Source of the DNA: a virus
DNA length: 64,000 bases
Reading direction: 5' to 3' (one strand)
IMG/VR virus record: IMGVR_UViG_3300022843_000013
Location: 1 to 64,000 of that record
The number at the start of each line of letters is the position of its first letter. Position 1 is the stretch's first letter. The notes under the pieces were generated by a model. The model saw only the letters and a list, made by a program, of their open reading frames with translations. It was not told the origin of the DNA and ran no database searches. This document shows, piece by piece, positions 7,446-16,580 of this stretch. The translations under genes and the position numbers were made by a program.

Positions 7446-9583
7446 GACCCTATCAGGGCTTTGAGGTCGTCCTCCGTTAAGACTGCTACACCAAGGTCAT
7501 TGGCCTTCTTCAGTTTAGACCCAGCCTTTTCACCGGCCACTAAGTAGTCAGTCTTTTTGGAGACGCTGCTTCCTGCCGTGCCGCCCGCGTCCGTTATCCA
7601 CTTCTGAATCACAGACCTAGACTCGCTGAGCGTGCCGGTGACTACAAACGTTTTTCCGGCCAGCGCTCCCGAAGGTTCGGACGGTAAAGGGTCGTAGTTG
7701 TCAGAGACGACGCTATCCGGGATGGCGCGCATGTAGTCTCGGTTGACGACGTCACCGCAGAACTCCACGAGCTTGCGGACCGAGACGGGTCCTAGGTGGT
7801 GGCTGATACCGAACGTCGCCTTGGTTGCACTGAAGGTGGCTTCGTCGTCGAGCATAGCCTTGAACAGCCCGGTAGGAGATACGCATGCCAGGATGACGTC
7901 CTCGCGTGTCCTGCATAATCGGCTAATCTCCTTCGACGTGTTCTTACCGACCGCTGGTATTCCCAGAGACGCCAGCCACCGACTCAGGGGCAGTTCGCTG
8001 GCGCGCTGTATGGCTTGATACACCTTCTGCCCACGCGACTTACCCATCGTCATCTTACCCCCTGATTGCGTCGGCCAGGTAAGGCTAGCGAAGAGAGTAT
8101 CCGGCCAAAGGAGGACGGTGAATGGGTGCGGGATGCGTAAGGCGGCGACCGCTACGGCCGCCTCGCCTCCGAGCATGTCGAGGTCGAGGCACGCGCGTGA
8201 CGCCATGTGCTCGATGCGCGCAGCCATCTGCGCTGAGCACGACGGATCCAAACACGCGTAGGAAGCGAGTGTCCCACGCTTATCGGAACTCTTATCCGCA
8301 TTCATACGCAGTCCCACGTCAGCAGACCCGCAACGCGGACACTTTCCGCCGACGTGCCCGAGAAGCGAGAACGGAGGGCGAATTTCGCCTTTCTTCGATT
8401 CGATCTCGCGGTGAGTCACAGACTCAACCAACTGCGGGATGACACCCCCAGCTTTCTGAATGACGACGCGGTCTCCCACGCAGAGATTTAGTCGGTTGAC
8501 CTGGTCCTCGTTGTGGAGCGTGACGCGCGAGACGACAGACCCATCAACCTCCACCGGGTCGAGTTCCCCAACCGGTGTCAGCGTTCCTGTCCGTCCGACC
8601 TGCACGGTGATCGCGTTTAGTGTCGTCTCGACCTGCTCTTGCTTGAACTTGAGAGCGACAGCCCACCGCGGCGCGCGCGACGTCTCGCCCATCAGCGCGC
8701 GCTCGGCGGCGCCGTCCAGCTTGAACACGAGACCGTCCGTGGGGATCCATGAACCAAAGGATCCGAACAGGTGCTCGAACAGAGAAGATCCAAGGCGCCC
8801 CTCCAACTCCTCCAGCGAACCCAAAAATCTCCGACGCGGGACGAACCTCATGCCGTCGAGTCGCTGGGCTGCTGCCGAGTATGATCCCCCCTCTAGGTCT
8901 ACGACTCCGTGTGCTAGGAAGCTCAAGTGATGCGCCTCCGAGGGGTCGCTGCGCCGTAGGATGCCGGCGGCGGCGTTTCGGGGGTTGGCGTATGGGGGAT
9001 CGCCTGCGGCTACCCGCACCTTGTTCAACGCTGCGAGTACATCGTAGGCCATAAAGACCTCGCCGCCCACCTCGGTAGTGTTACCCGACGCCGGCGCCAC
9101 ATTCATATGAAGGGGGACCAGCTTGCCCGCGCGCACGTTGGCGGTGACGTCTTCCCCGTAGAACCCGTCACCCCTAGTGGCTGCTAATTTTAGATGACCG
9201 TCCACGTAAGTCAGACGGACGCTGAGTCCGTCGATCTTGGGCTCCGCCACGATGGCGCACATCCCGAGCGAATTACGCTTGGATAGTAGCCACGCCAGCA
9301 GCTCGGTGATGCTGTCGTTCTCCCCTACGAATACGTTGTCGAGTGACAGCATAGGCTCGGAGTGGCGCACCTTAGATCCGGATGTCGAAACTGCTCCTAC
9401 TTTATCTAGGATCGTGCACTCCCACACCGGGTCGTCTGGATTCTCTGCGCGTGCGGCGGCGTGCTCCCTCCAGTGCTTGTCCCACACCGCGTCGGTCATA
9501 CCGTCGGTTGATGCGCCGTTGTGGTAGGCGGCGGCGGCCTTCGTGAGGAGTTCTTCTCTGTCTTTGATTATTTTAGCTTTCAT
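7442..9583 (-). CDS. ligA: NAD-dependent DNA ligase
   Basis: A full-length 713-residue ligase of the bacterial LigA type, which seals 3'-OH/5'-phosphate nicks using NAD. The domains are in the usual order: adenylation domain with the active-site lysine in EPKIDGLSVRL (Lys116), OB fold (VGRTGTLTPVGELDPVEVDG), Cys4 zinc finger (CPRCGS...CLDPSC, with extra residues between the pairs), helix-hairpin-helix repeats (SLGIPAVGKNTSKEI) and a C-terminal BRCT domain (LAGKTFVVTGTLSESRSVI). Most phage ligases are ATP-dependent, so a complete NAD type with BRCT is notable. It should join Okazaki fragments made by this phage's own replisome. Confidence 0.97.
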   Translation of the reverse strand: MKAKIIKDREELLTKAAAAYHNGASTDGMTDAVWDKHWREHAAARAENPDDPVWECTILDKVGAVSTSGSKVRHSEPMLSLDNVFVGENDSITELLAWLLSKRNSLGMCAIVAEPKIDGLSVRLTYVDGHLKLAATRGDGFYGEDVTANVRAGKLVPLHMNVAPASGNTTEVGGEVFMAYDVLAALNKVRVAAGDPPYANPRNAAAGILRRSDPSEAHHLSFLAHGVVDLEGGSYSAAAQRLDGMRFVPRRRFLGSLEELEGRLGSSLFEHLFGSFGSWIPTDGLVFKLDGAAERALMGETSRAPRWAVALKFKQEQVETTLNAITVQVGRTGTLTPVGELDPVEVDGSVVSRVTLHNEDQVNRLNLCVGDRVVIQKAGGVIPQLVESVTHREIESKKGEIRPPFSLLGHVGGKCPRCGSADVGLRMNADKSSDKRGTLASYACLDPSCSAQMAARIEHMASRACLDLDMLGGEAAVAVAALRIPHPFTVLLWPDTLFASLTWPTQSGGKMTMGKSRGQKVYQAIQRASELPLSRWLASLGIPAVGKNTSKEISRLCRTREDVILACVSPTGLFKAMLDDEATFSATKATFGISHHLGPVSVRKLVEFCGDVVNRDYMRAIPDSVVSDNYDPLPSEPSGALAGKTFVVTGTLSESRSVIQKWITDAGGTAGSSVSKKTDYLVAGEKAGSKLKKANDLGVAVLTEDDLKALIGS

Positions 9584-9613
9584 CGTTGTTGTTGTTTTCG
9601 TTTATTTTTCATC

Positions 9614-10279
9614 TTAATAAAGCGCCGCCAAGGCCGCGCGTCTGAAGTATGTGTTGTTGTGTAGTCCTTTCATCTTAGCGAGGCGGTATACAGCACCGGC
9701 ACGCGCCTTGCGGCTCGGGTCCAGGCCGATATCACCACAAAAAGATTTCGTCCCGGCCGCGCAATTACCAACGGAGGCTGACGCCATACTCAAGGTCACC
9801 CTCCGAGTATTGGATCGGAGCTTTGCCTCAACTTCTGCCGTGGTCAGCTTCTTAAACCTATACCACGCCCACGCTCTAATATTGGCGAGACGATGGCGCT
9901 TAATGGCCGCCCGCAAGGACCTCTCCGTTTTCCCGTGCAACCCCGACTTCGTGTCGACGAAACAGGGGGTGAGTTTCATGGAGAGGCCACGAGACGGAGT
10001 CAGCGTGTAACACCGAGTGACGCCTTTACTCCGATAGGGTAAGATAGTCGTGACAAGTCCTATTTCTATGACCTCATGAGTCCTGGGGACTCTCAGGGTA
10101 TGCTTGGCCTGCCTGTCGCAACGCATATGTTTAAAAGGTCCCGACCACACCGGGGATTGATAATCGTAATGCGGATCTTTCCCGTCGGTCCACTTTGAGT
10201 CCCAATCTCCGAAGCCCGCACCAGTGGCTGGGTAGATTCTCTTGCCGCCTCTGACGACGTATTTAAGTATTTTCATCAT
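9614..10279 (-). CDS. Hypothetical basic protein
   Basis: A 221-residue, strongly basic protein starting MMKILKYVVRGGKRIYPATG. It is rich in Arg, Lys and Trp/Tyr (IRAWAWYRFKKLTTAEVEAK), which would suit nucleic-acid binding, but I recognise no domain. It ends 30 nt before the ligase start. Confidence 0.55.
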   Translation of the reverse strand: MMKILKYVVRGGKRIYPATGAGFGDWDSKWTDGKDPHYDYQSPVWSGPFKHMRCDRQAKHTLRVPRTHEVIEIGLVTTILPYRSKGVTRCYTLTPSRGLSMKLTPCFVDTKSGLHGKTERSLRAAIKRHRLANIRAWAWYRFKKLTTAEVEAKLRSNTRRVTLSMASASVGNCAAGTKSFCGDIGLDPSRKARAGAVYRLAKMKGLHNNTYFRRAALAALY

Positions 10280-10283
10280 GCTG

Positions 10284-10973
10284 CTAAGGTGTGCTCACCC
10301 CGCCGAGGTCTGAGGATATTACACGAGCCCCGATCTTGTTGTATGCGTCGCCTAATTCGCCTAGGATATCAGTGTTGACGAGTTCGTCCGACATTTCAGA
10401 AGGGACCTCTATCTCGACGCGGCTAGTCACAACGACCTTTCGCGTGGCGGGTTTCGGCTGCTCGGGCTTCGGTAGCCTGATGCCTTCGTCGTCCCAGATA
10501 GACACGGAGCATGCGCCCTCGAAAACCCCGAAACATTCGACGTCCTCCGGTTCCATAGACCACGCATGCGCGCACCTTTGTGCCAGAAGAAACGCAGCTT
10601 CGTAGGCGTCTGCGGCGTTTACGACCTCCACAAACGTGGTCGACTGGGCTGGATCACCCACCTCACGAACTAGGCCGGTGAAGGGTCGCGTCTGGATCTC
10701 CCATTCGGCCTCGTCTCTTACGATGCGGCGGGCCGCGAGAAATTCTAAATGAGGACACTCAAAGTTTCGCAAATTCAAAAAATCGCCCATCTCCGACAGC
10801 GGTGCGCGGTGAAACCGCACCTCCCACGATCCGGCGACGACATCGTATCCCGGTCCGTCGATTTTAATTGTTGCGCCAGCGGCGGCGTCGGGCGTTATTT
10901 CTAGGAGGCACGCTAAGACGTGCCTTCTTGATTTCAGGCTTCTGACTTTTTTGTTTGCTTTAATATTTATCAT
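10284..10973 (-). CDS. Hypothetical protein
   Basis: A 229-residue protein. The N-terminal half is beta-rich (ATIKIDGPGYDVVAGSWEVR), followed by a Pro/Lys linker (RLPKPEQPKPATRKV) and a second short domain of strand plus helix (SRVEIEVPSEMSDELVNTDI). No family recognised. The leader is CAACAAA-rich without a Shine-Dalgarno sequence. Confidence 0.6.
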   Translation of the reverse strand: MINIKANKKVRSLKSRRHVLACLLEITPDAAAGATIKIDGPGYDVVAGSWEVRFHRAPLSEMGDFLNLRNFECPHLEFLAARRIVRDEAEWEIQTRPFTGLVREVGDPAQSTTFVEVVNAADAYEAAFLLAQRCAHAWSMEPEDVECFGVFEGACSVSIWDDEGIRLPKPEQPKPATRKVVVTSRVEIEVPSEMSDELVNTDILGELGDAYNKIGARVISSDLGGVSTP

Positions 10974-11000
10974 TTTGTTGGTGGTAGAGTTTTTAACGGC

Positions 11001-11420
11001 CTAACCGGCCGTGCTAGATAAGGGGTCCGCCGCAGCTTGGTGCGCTAAAGATTGCTCGATAGCGTTGCGACACGCCGCGACAATTGCCCGCGCGCCTGCT
11101 CGGCTAACGCGCATCTGTCGGTTCTGAAGACCTTCGTAGTCCTTAGGGCCTCGCACGCCCCGGATGACGATAATGAGGTCATCCGGAGATGTGCACGCTT
11201 CTTGGACCCACACATGGAGAGTCGGGGCTCTCAGAGTAATCTCCCCGGAGCACGCTACGCCCGCCTTGTTACTACTGATGTCGTAAGGGTCGAGTCGTAG
11301 CTCGTCCGCGAGTTCCTTAAGGAAAGATCTGGCTCTCCGGTGTAGGAGGTTCTTGGCTCTGGGATCGCAGTAAGCGTAACTTTTCCCGGCGACGTCTTGA
11401 AGCGGTTTAAATCTCTTCAT
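11001..11420 (-). CDS. Hypothetical protein
   Basis: A 139-residue basic protein starting MKRFKPLQDVAGKSYAYCDP. It overlaps the MarR-like gene as ATGA and is probably co-translated with it. No family recognised. Confidence 0.6.
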   Translation of the reverse strand: MKRFKPLQDVAGKSYAYCDPRAKNLLHRRARSFLKELADELRLDPYDISSNKAGVACSGEITLRAPTLHVWVQEACTSPDDLIIVIRGVRGPKDYEGLQNRQMRVSRAGARAIVAACRNAIEQSLAHQAAADPLSSTAG

Positions 11421-11701
11421 TTCTTTTTACAGTTGAGGATGTAATCCAGATGCCTCAGGGCCTTCTTGGTCGCGGTCACGTTAACTTTGCGGCGATCATG
11501 GGCGTCGACCTTTCGCTTGACGAGTCCTAGACTCTCCATGGTGTCGACCAGGCTCGTGGCCCCGGCCGATGTTATGAGGATCTTCGCGGCGATTCCGGCC
11601 ATCGCTAAAGGGCCGTGTTCTCTTAGGGCAGAAACCACGGCGAGGTGTTGGAATGACAATCCGCGCTTCGCGCAGCCTTGTTGAATTTCAATTAAGTTCA
11701 T
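11417..11701 (-). CDS. MarR-like winged-helix regulator
   Basis: A 94-residue protein with the layout of a minimal MarR-type winged helix: a first helix (LSFQHLAVVSALREHGPLAM), a recognition helix (ITSAGATSLVDTMESLGLVK) and the basic wing KRKVDAHDRRKVNVTATKKA. The D-x-R-x wing with TATKK is typical of MarR proteins. It lacks the long dimerisation helices of full MarR repressors. It probably binds DNA and may regulate this operon. Confidence 0.75.
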   Translation of the reverse strand: MNLIEIQQGCAKRGLSFQHLAVVSALREHGPLAMAGIAAKILITSAGATSLVDTMESLGLVKRKVDAHDRRKVNVTATKKALRHLDYILNCKKK

Positions 11702-12060
11702 TTTGATTTTGTTTCGATTTCTTGTATTTTCCGGATCACTGCTTCGCGAGATCTGGCGTCGTTGTTTTTGAGGTAATCCTTAACCAGACTTATCATCTTC
11801 GTAAGGTCTGGTATCTCCAGCTCGGTAATGTGCCACGTGAGAGTCCTCGAGGATTCTCTGGGATCGAAGTAGGTGCGTATCACGTCCCTGTCGGACTCCG
11901 GCATCTTAGGCGGCGGCTCGCCGTCTTCCCAGACTGCGGACGTCCAGTCGTCTCGGCACAGCGTAGCGATCGCGACCTCGATGGAAGCCCTGTCCGTATC
12001 TGCAAAGTGAGGGGCGACGTATCCGATGTCTGCCGTCGCTTGATAAACTTTGGTTTTCAT
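11698..12060 (-). CDS. Hypothetical protein
   Basis: A 120-residue protein starting MKTKVYQATADIGYVAPHFA, mixed alpha/beta with a charged C-terminal helix. It overlaps the MarR-like gene start as ATGA and lies just after a terminator-like hairpin. No family recognised. Confidence 0.6.
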   Translation of the reverse strand: MKTKVYQATADIGYVAPHFADTDRASIEVAIATLCRDDWTSAVWEDGEPPPKMPESDRDVIRTYFDPRESSRTLTWHITELEIPDLTKMISLVKDYLKNNDARSREAVIRKIQEIETKSK

Positions 12061-12070
12061 TTTGTAAAAG

Positions 12071-12096
12071 AGAGCCGACGTCTTAGTCGGCCCTCT
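12071..12096 (-). terminator. Terminator-like hairpin
   Basis: On the minus strand AGAG plus CCGAC arms pair across a 6-nt loop with a two-base bulge, and the stem is followed by CTCTTTT. It lies between the phosphoesterase stop (12104) and the next start (12060). Confidence 0.6.
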
Positions 12097-12103
12097 TGAT
12101 TTT

Positions 12104-12862
12104 CTATTCAGCCTCGGCTTGGTGGACTACCCACTGCCAGTAGCCCAGGGCCGTGTCTCCGGCGACAGCCTCCGCCACCCAATCAGGCCTCGTGTAAAGC
12201 GGGTGATTTCCGAAAAATCCAATCTCGCTTATGAGGGCGTCTGTTGCCTCTCGCATACCCTGGTCGGAACTTTCGATCTTAATCTCATCGGTCGCCGGGG
12301 TGTGATGATCTTCGAATGCGATCGGTCGTTCTTCCATGTACCACTTCACGATGTGCAGTGGTATAGGTCCTCCCCAGCGGTCAACGCCGATATCCAGTAT
12401 CTTACCGCCCGTGTCTGGGAGGTTGTTGTGGCAGTGCCCGTGGAGCATCCAGGCGCCTCGGGCGAGTTGGTTCCAGGACCTGATGGGGTAGTGACACAGC
12501 ACGATGCGCTGCTTATGCTCTCCCCCGATGTCGATCTTGAGTTCGTGGTAGTCTTTGACCCACACCCACGCGTCATTCTTGGTTACCTCATCGCGATCGT
12601 GATTACCTTTGATGAGGTGTTTATGTCCAGCTAGGCGTCCCAGTATTCTAGAGATAGGATCGGCGCTTTTCTTCTTACCCCAAGACAAAGCAAAATCCCC
12701 GAGGTGGTAGACAAAGTCCTGGGGTCGCACCTGCGAGTTCCACCGATCAATGTAGGTCTCGGTCATAGCCTCCAGAGTCTCGTATCGCGGCCGCGTCTTG
12801 ATGATGTTGCCGTGTAGAAAGTGGGTGTCTGAAGTGAAGAATATTCTTCGTTGATTACTCAT
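12104..12862 (-). CDS. Calcineurin-like metallophosphoesterase
   Basis: A 252-residue two-metal phosphoesterase. The signature motifs are in order: FFTSDTHFLHGNII (D-x-H), VYHLGDFALSW (G-D), LIKGNHDRDE (G-N-H-D/E), VLCHYP (H), and MLHGHCHNN (G-H-x-H). This is the small-protein subgroup common in phages. Substrates are not predictable from sequence; relatives cleave phosphodiesters, nucleotides or protein phosphates. I start it at MSNQRRIFF because the longer frame to 12970 has poor composition and overlaps a tiny ORF that ends at this start. Confidence 0.9.
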   Translation of the reverse strand: MSNQRRIFFTSDTHFLHGNIIKTRPRYETLEAMTETYIDRWNSQVRPQDFVYHLGDFALSWGKKKSADPISRILGRLAGHKHLIKGNHDRDEVTKNDAWVWVKDYHELKIDIGGEHKQRIVLCHYPIRSWNQLARGAWMLHGHCHNNLPDTGGKILDIGVDRWGGPIPLHIVKWYMEERPIAFEDHHTPATDEIKIESSDQGMREATDALISEIGFFGNHPLYTRPDWVAEAVAGDTALGYWQWVVHQAEAE

Positions 12863-12947
12863 GCGCCCCCTCCCACTTGTAGCGTTCGCCGAACTCTTTG
12901 AAGGCGTCGTTATACGCCTCAGACCCGGAGCGAGCGTCCCGGGCCAT
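12855..12947 (-). CDS. Putative micro-protein (30 aa)
   Basis: A 30-residue frame, MARDARSGSEAYNDAFKEFG followed by a short charged helix. It ends in TAA just inside the phosphoesterase start. Its Glu/Lys-rich helical composition and ATG suggest it may be real and coupled to the next gene. It is short enough to have arisen by chance. Confidence 0.35.
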   Translation of the reverse strand: MARDARSGSEAYNDAFKEFGERYKWEGAHE

Positions 12948-12974
12948 TCAGATATTTTTTCTTTTTGCATATTA

Positions 12975-14945
12975 TTACTTTCCGTAAATGTGTTCTACGA
13001 ATGGTCTGATGTTCGATTCTTGACTATACCAGGCGAGACCTAGCGCCCTAGCTAGTCCGTGTGTGACGGAGTTTCCGATCGCCTTTGTGATCTCCGTCTT
13101 GTTCTTTCCGGCCCACTTCATATCGACCGGGAACCCCATTGCTTTTTGAAGCTCCACATTAGTCAGCATGCGGTAGAAAAGGTCTATCCTGATAAGCCTC
13201 CCGTCGAGTTCTATAGCTGGGTAGACCAGGGCGTGCCCAGCCTTGGTTCGGCACGTCGGGAGCGGACGGTCGATGTCGGATCCTTCCGATCCCGAAGAAT
13301 AGTAAACGTAGATGTAGGGCTTAGCATCCACGCGTCCGGTCTTGTGCAACTCCGCAATTAGGAACCTCAGGAAAGTGGACGCCCTTGAAATGTCCACCCC
13401 CTTGTGGGTGCAAGCCTTCATAAACCGATCGCGGAGTTCATCAAGTTCGAGCTCAATGCACGAAGCGTTCGCTTTCGTTACAAGCGTGCGCACAGGCGAG
13501 TCAACTCCGTAGCGCCCATGATTTTTACCTCCTCCCGTTTGATCGATAGCCATCATAAACGCCTCGGCGAGGGCCTGGTGGCTTCCTGAAGACGTTACGG
13601 TGGGTATCGGCTCACTAACTGGCTTGGCCACTCCAGTCCCTCGCAGATGGTCAACCAGGGGCTGCATGACGTAATGCGCCGGGTTCGACGTCACCGCGGT
13701 GAGAGGTCCGTCAACACTCTGCGCCGTCGACGCACCTTTTAGCTGTATGACAGCGGGTTCTACGAGCACCTCGTGGGATTTTGTAGTGAGTGTTTGCAGG
13801 GGCATATGGACGCTGCGAGTGTAGTCAACCTGGTGGCCGGCGTCCTTCGGAAGGATGTAGGCCTCAGGGGCCGCCAGCCCTCCAGCTCCATGAGAAGTTA
13901 CCGTAGGTAGAGGCGCCTCTAGCGAATGCGTGCGAGGCTGCTGCGTGGGGCGCTCACCGAAGTTAGGCGACAGAAACTCCTTGAGCCCATACTTGACTAA
14001 CCCGATCGCAAGGCGTCGGAACGTATTGTCGGCTAAGGGACGCTTCCTCGTAAATACGCTCTGACCTCGGTGCGACCAGTCAATGACGTGGTCACGCGCG
14101 CTAGGCCACGCCCACACCTTACCGGGGACTTCCCCGCCTTTGTCGTGCGTAGGGTCTGGCCAGACGGCGGTCTTTCCGCAGGCGTCTCGGACGGCCTGCA
14201 CAAACAAACGTCTTCGGATTGTCGGGTCGCCGTAGTCGCACGATCGGAGGATGCGCCACTCCAGCGTGTATCCCTTTTCTGTGAGGGCAGACACCCACGC
14301 GGAGAAGTATTCCCCCGCGCGGCTTTTATCGGGGACCATGTAGGGCGCATACCCTAAGCCCTCCATACGGGAAGACCAGGAGGCTTCCGCCTCTCTAGGA
14401 GTCCGGCGACGGGCGTGTCCTTTTGGGAGGAGCCGAACCGGCTTGCTACTTTTAGCCCACATCAGCTCCCCCTTACCGCGGCGGACTTTCCGACGCTTCT
14501 GTAATGTAGGTCCCCACGAGAGCCACTCGGGGACGTTCTCTACGATAAGGCAATCTGGACGCACGTGGTCGACCCAGTCTAAAACGGAGTGGCCGTGCGA
14601 GCGCTCCTGCTCAGAGACGCAGGCAGCCCCCTTAGCTACGCTGAAATGCTGGCAGCTAGGAGACGCCCACATCAGAGAGCACCCGGGGGACGGTGGCGAC
14701 ACAGACTTCGGGTCCAGCTTGAAAAGGTCCTCGCGCATGTGCCTGTGCTCCGGGTGATTCGCGGTGTGGATGTCGATCGCGGCGTCCCAATGGTTCACGA
14801 ACGTCCCGGCGACGTCCCTATTCAGGATTTTGTTAGCCTCTAGGAGGCCGCCACCGGAGCCGCCCGCTCCACAAAATAAATCCACAAGCGTGTCAGGAAC
14901 GCCACTCCTTGGTTGGTCTAGTAATACTAAATTATCCGGAATCAT
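12975..14945 (-). CDS. DNA cytosine-C5 methyltransferase
   Basis: A 656-residue 5-methylcytosine methyltransferase. Motif I is VDLFCGAGGSGGGL (residues 21-34), motif IV is ASPSCQHFSVAKG with catalytic Cys98 (S-C-Q in place of P-C-Q), motif VI is LIVENVPEW, and motif VIII-like CDYGDPTIRRRLFVQA follows. Motifs IX/X sit near the end (MGFPVDMKW and AIGNSVTHGLARAL). The region before them repeats LPTVTSHGAG-like segments, the large target-recognition part. No cognate endonuclease is nearby, so it probably protects phage DNA from host restriction rather than forming a restriction system. Confidence 0.93.
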   Translation of the reverse strand: MIPDNLVLLDQPRSGVPDTLVDLFCGAGGSGGGLLEANKILNRDVAGTFVNHWDAAIDIHTANHPEHRHMREDLFKLDPKSVSPPSPGCSLMWASPSCQHFSVAKGAACVSEQERSHGHSVLDWVDHVRPDCLIVENVPEWLSWGPTLQKRRKVRRGKGELMWAKSSKPVRLLPKGHARRRTPREAEASWSSRMEGLGYAPYMVPDKSRAGEYFSAWVSALTEKGYTLEWRILRSCDYGDPTIRRRLFVQAVRDACGKTAVWPDPTHDKGGEVPGKVWAWPSARDHVIDWSHRGQSVFTRKRPLADNTFRRLAIGLVKYGLKEFLSPNFGERPTQQPRTHSLEAPLPTVTSHGAGGLAAPEAYILPKDAGHQVDYTRSVHMPLQTLTTKSHEVLVEPAVIQLKGASTAQSVDGPLTAVTSNPAHYVMQPLVDHLRGTGVAKPVSEPIPTVTSSGSHQALAEAFMMAIDQTGGGKNHGRYGVDSPVRTLVTKANASCIELELDELRDRFMKACTHKGVDISRASTFLRFLIAELHKTGRVDAKPYIYVYYSSGSEGSDIDRPLPTCRTKAGHALVYPAIELDGRLIRIDLFYRMLTNVELQKAMGFPVDMKWAGKNKTEITKAIGNSVTHGLARALGLAWYSQESNIRPFVEHIYGK

Positions 14946-14947
14946 AT

Positions 14948-15700
14948 TTACAATGGTGTGATGGTTCTTAATTGGCGCGATATCGACGCACCGTGGTGTT
15001 TTAGGAAGGCGTCTCCTGCGGCTCTCCAGAATACCTCAAAGGATTTGTCGTCGCGAGGAAACGCCGGATCGTGGGGACTCACGCGTGCCCAGGCCTTGCG
15101 GGCGGACTCCTTAATGTATTCCTCGGCTGCAGATTTTTCCCAGAAGTAACCGTCGTAGTAAATCTCAACGTCGCCCATGTTGAGGCGCATCTCAGCTCGA
15201 TAGACGCTCGCCGGTCGGGTTGCTGCGATCGAGTAATCCCGCAGGTATCCTGAAATGTCGGAGATGTCGATTTCGTGCGCGTCCTTACCGGAGACGGTGA
15301 AGAACTTACCCCTGTGGAGCCACATGTAGACGGAGGACCCAGCGAACTCAGCAACCCACTCCTGGCTGCCACCTTTGACGTCCGCAGGCCACTCCCCAGT
15401 GCTGACGCACATCGACACCACCCCTTGCACTTGCGCGGGGACCTTTCGGTCCGATCTGCCCGGGGCTATCTTAATGCCGAGCCGATCTCCCAGAGATAGC
15501 AGGGCGCTCTTGAGGTCGTGAACTACCCCGCTGCCGCCGTGCGTCTCCACCTCCTCGAGGCTGTCCGCGACGTCTTCATCGGAATCGAAGGCCTCTAAAA
15601 CTCCGGAGTCCCAAAGTATGTAGGCCGCCGGCTCATCTCCGAAATCAAGTGTCATTCGGGAGTCCCCTCTTTTCACTATTTCCATATTCTTGCGGATCAC
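14948..15700 (-). CDS. Hypothetical protein
   Basis: A 250-residue acidic protein starting MIRKNMEIVKRGDSRMTLDF. Internal ATGs (at MEIVK or MTLDF) are possible starts. The C-terminal half is aromatic-rich (YYDGYFWEKSAAEEYIKESA). It directly precedes the methyltransferase by 2 nt. No family recognised. Confidence 0.6.
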   Translation of the reverse strand: MIRKNMEIVKRGDSRMTLDFGDEPAAYILWDSGVLEAFDSDEDVADSLEEVETHGGSGVVHDLKSALLSLGDRLGIKIAPGRSDRKVPAQVQGVVSMCVSTGEWPADVKGGSQEWVAEFAGSSVYMWLHRGKFFTVSGKDAHEIDISDISGYLRDYSIAATRPASVYRAEMRLNMGDVEIYYDGYFWEKSAAEEYIKESARKAWARVSPHDPAFPRDDKSFEVFWRAAGDAFLKHHGASISRQLRTITPL

Positions 15701-15701
15701 G

Positions 15702-15950
15702 TTAAACAGGTAGTCCGGATTTAGCGCGGCGTTCAGTCAGCTGAGCATCTTCTTTGCTGCGCTCCCAGTCATGCCATTGGTCAGGGTATCCTCGCGCGTC
15801 GAAGACGGTGAGGGCGTAGTCGACTTCGGCGACCACCTTGGCAGCCTGCGTCGCTTTGTGCTCTTGGGGCGATCTGGCAAGTGCGTTCTTAGCTCGGGTT
15901 AGTCGAGACTTGAGGCGAGAATACTCGCGTTGTGATAATTGTTCGTTCAT
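15702..15950 (-). CDS. Small coiled-coil hypothetical protein
   Basis: An 82-residue, highly charged helical protein, MNEQLSQREYSRLKSRLTRA at its start, likely coiled coil. It is separated by 1 nt from the gene downstream. No family recognised. Confidence 0.6.
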   Translation of the reverse strand: MNEQLSQREYSRLKSRLTRAKNALARSPQEHKATQAAKVVAEVDYALTVFDARGYPDQWHDWERSKEDAQLTERRAKSGLPV

Positions 15951-16049
15951 ATTGATTATAGGTTTAATTGTCTTACTAGTCTGATTGGGTCGTCGATTTT
16001 TTAGGTAGGTAGGTGGGGAACTTTCGTCCCTAAGGGCGCTGCGCGTCTC

Positions 16050-16580
16050 TCACTCATAAGATAAGGGAGGGCCCGGGATTTCGATGACGCAGGAGTGGAC
16101 TACCGCGGGAGGGTCTGACTCGTCCGCCCACCCATGCGGCGGGCCTCCCCCGAACAGGACCTCTTCTACGAAGTAACTCCAAGCGTCACGCTCTTCGTCC
16201 TCGTCGAGCTCCACGACGCACGTGTAATCGTCTTCATGAGGTAAGTGCCCACTCACCACGTAGTAGCGCGTCTTAATGGGGAACGCCTCGGGATTCACGA
16301 CGAAAGGCGGCGGGGGAGTATCACCTTCGTGGTTACGCAAGTCGGACTCATACCGCGCGTGTCCTACTGCCGCCCTCGCAATCCCTAGGATTTCAGACAC
16401 TCCGGTGGATCGGCTTAGGTGGATTACGTCGGTTAGTAAGTCCGTAATGCAAGCACGCAGCGTATCAACGCCTACCTCCCGGGCGTAGGCGCTCAGGAGT
16501 AGATTGGCGCGGGCGGCTCTCTTTTTTACGGTGACTCCGCCTACTTTCAGGTCTGGGTGGTATTCTATAATTCTACTCAT
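16050..16580 (-). CDS. Conserved phage hypothetical protein
   Basis: A 176-residue protein. The N-terminal helices include LITDVIH-like LLTDVIHLSRSTGVSEILGI, which resembles a segment (L-L-T-D-L-x-H) seen in many small plasmid and phage proteins of unknown function. The C-terminal half is acidic and Pro-rich. The last 100 bp to the next gene (15951-16049) hold no gene I can support. Confidence 0.6.
   Translation of the reverse strand: MSRIIEYHPDLKVGGVTVKKRAARANLLLSAYAREVGVDTLRACITDLLTDVIHLSRSTGVSEILGIARAAVGHARYESDLRNHEGDTPPPPFVVNPEAFPIKTRYYVVSGHLPHEDDYTCVVELDEDEERDAWSYFVEEVLFGGGPPHGWADESDPPAVVHSCVIEIPGPPLSYE

Noticed and set aside
8122-9054. Plus-strand reading frames opposite the ligase and many others on the plus strand
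   Set aside because: They lie opposite well-recognised minus-strand genes, have no motifs, and follow the third-position composition of the opposite strand.
12975-14945. The methyltransferase as part of a restriction-modification system
   Set aside because: No endonuclease-like gene lies next to it; the neighbours are small unrecognised proteins.
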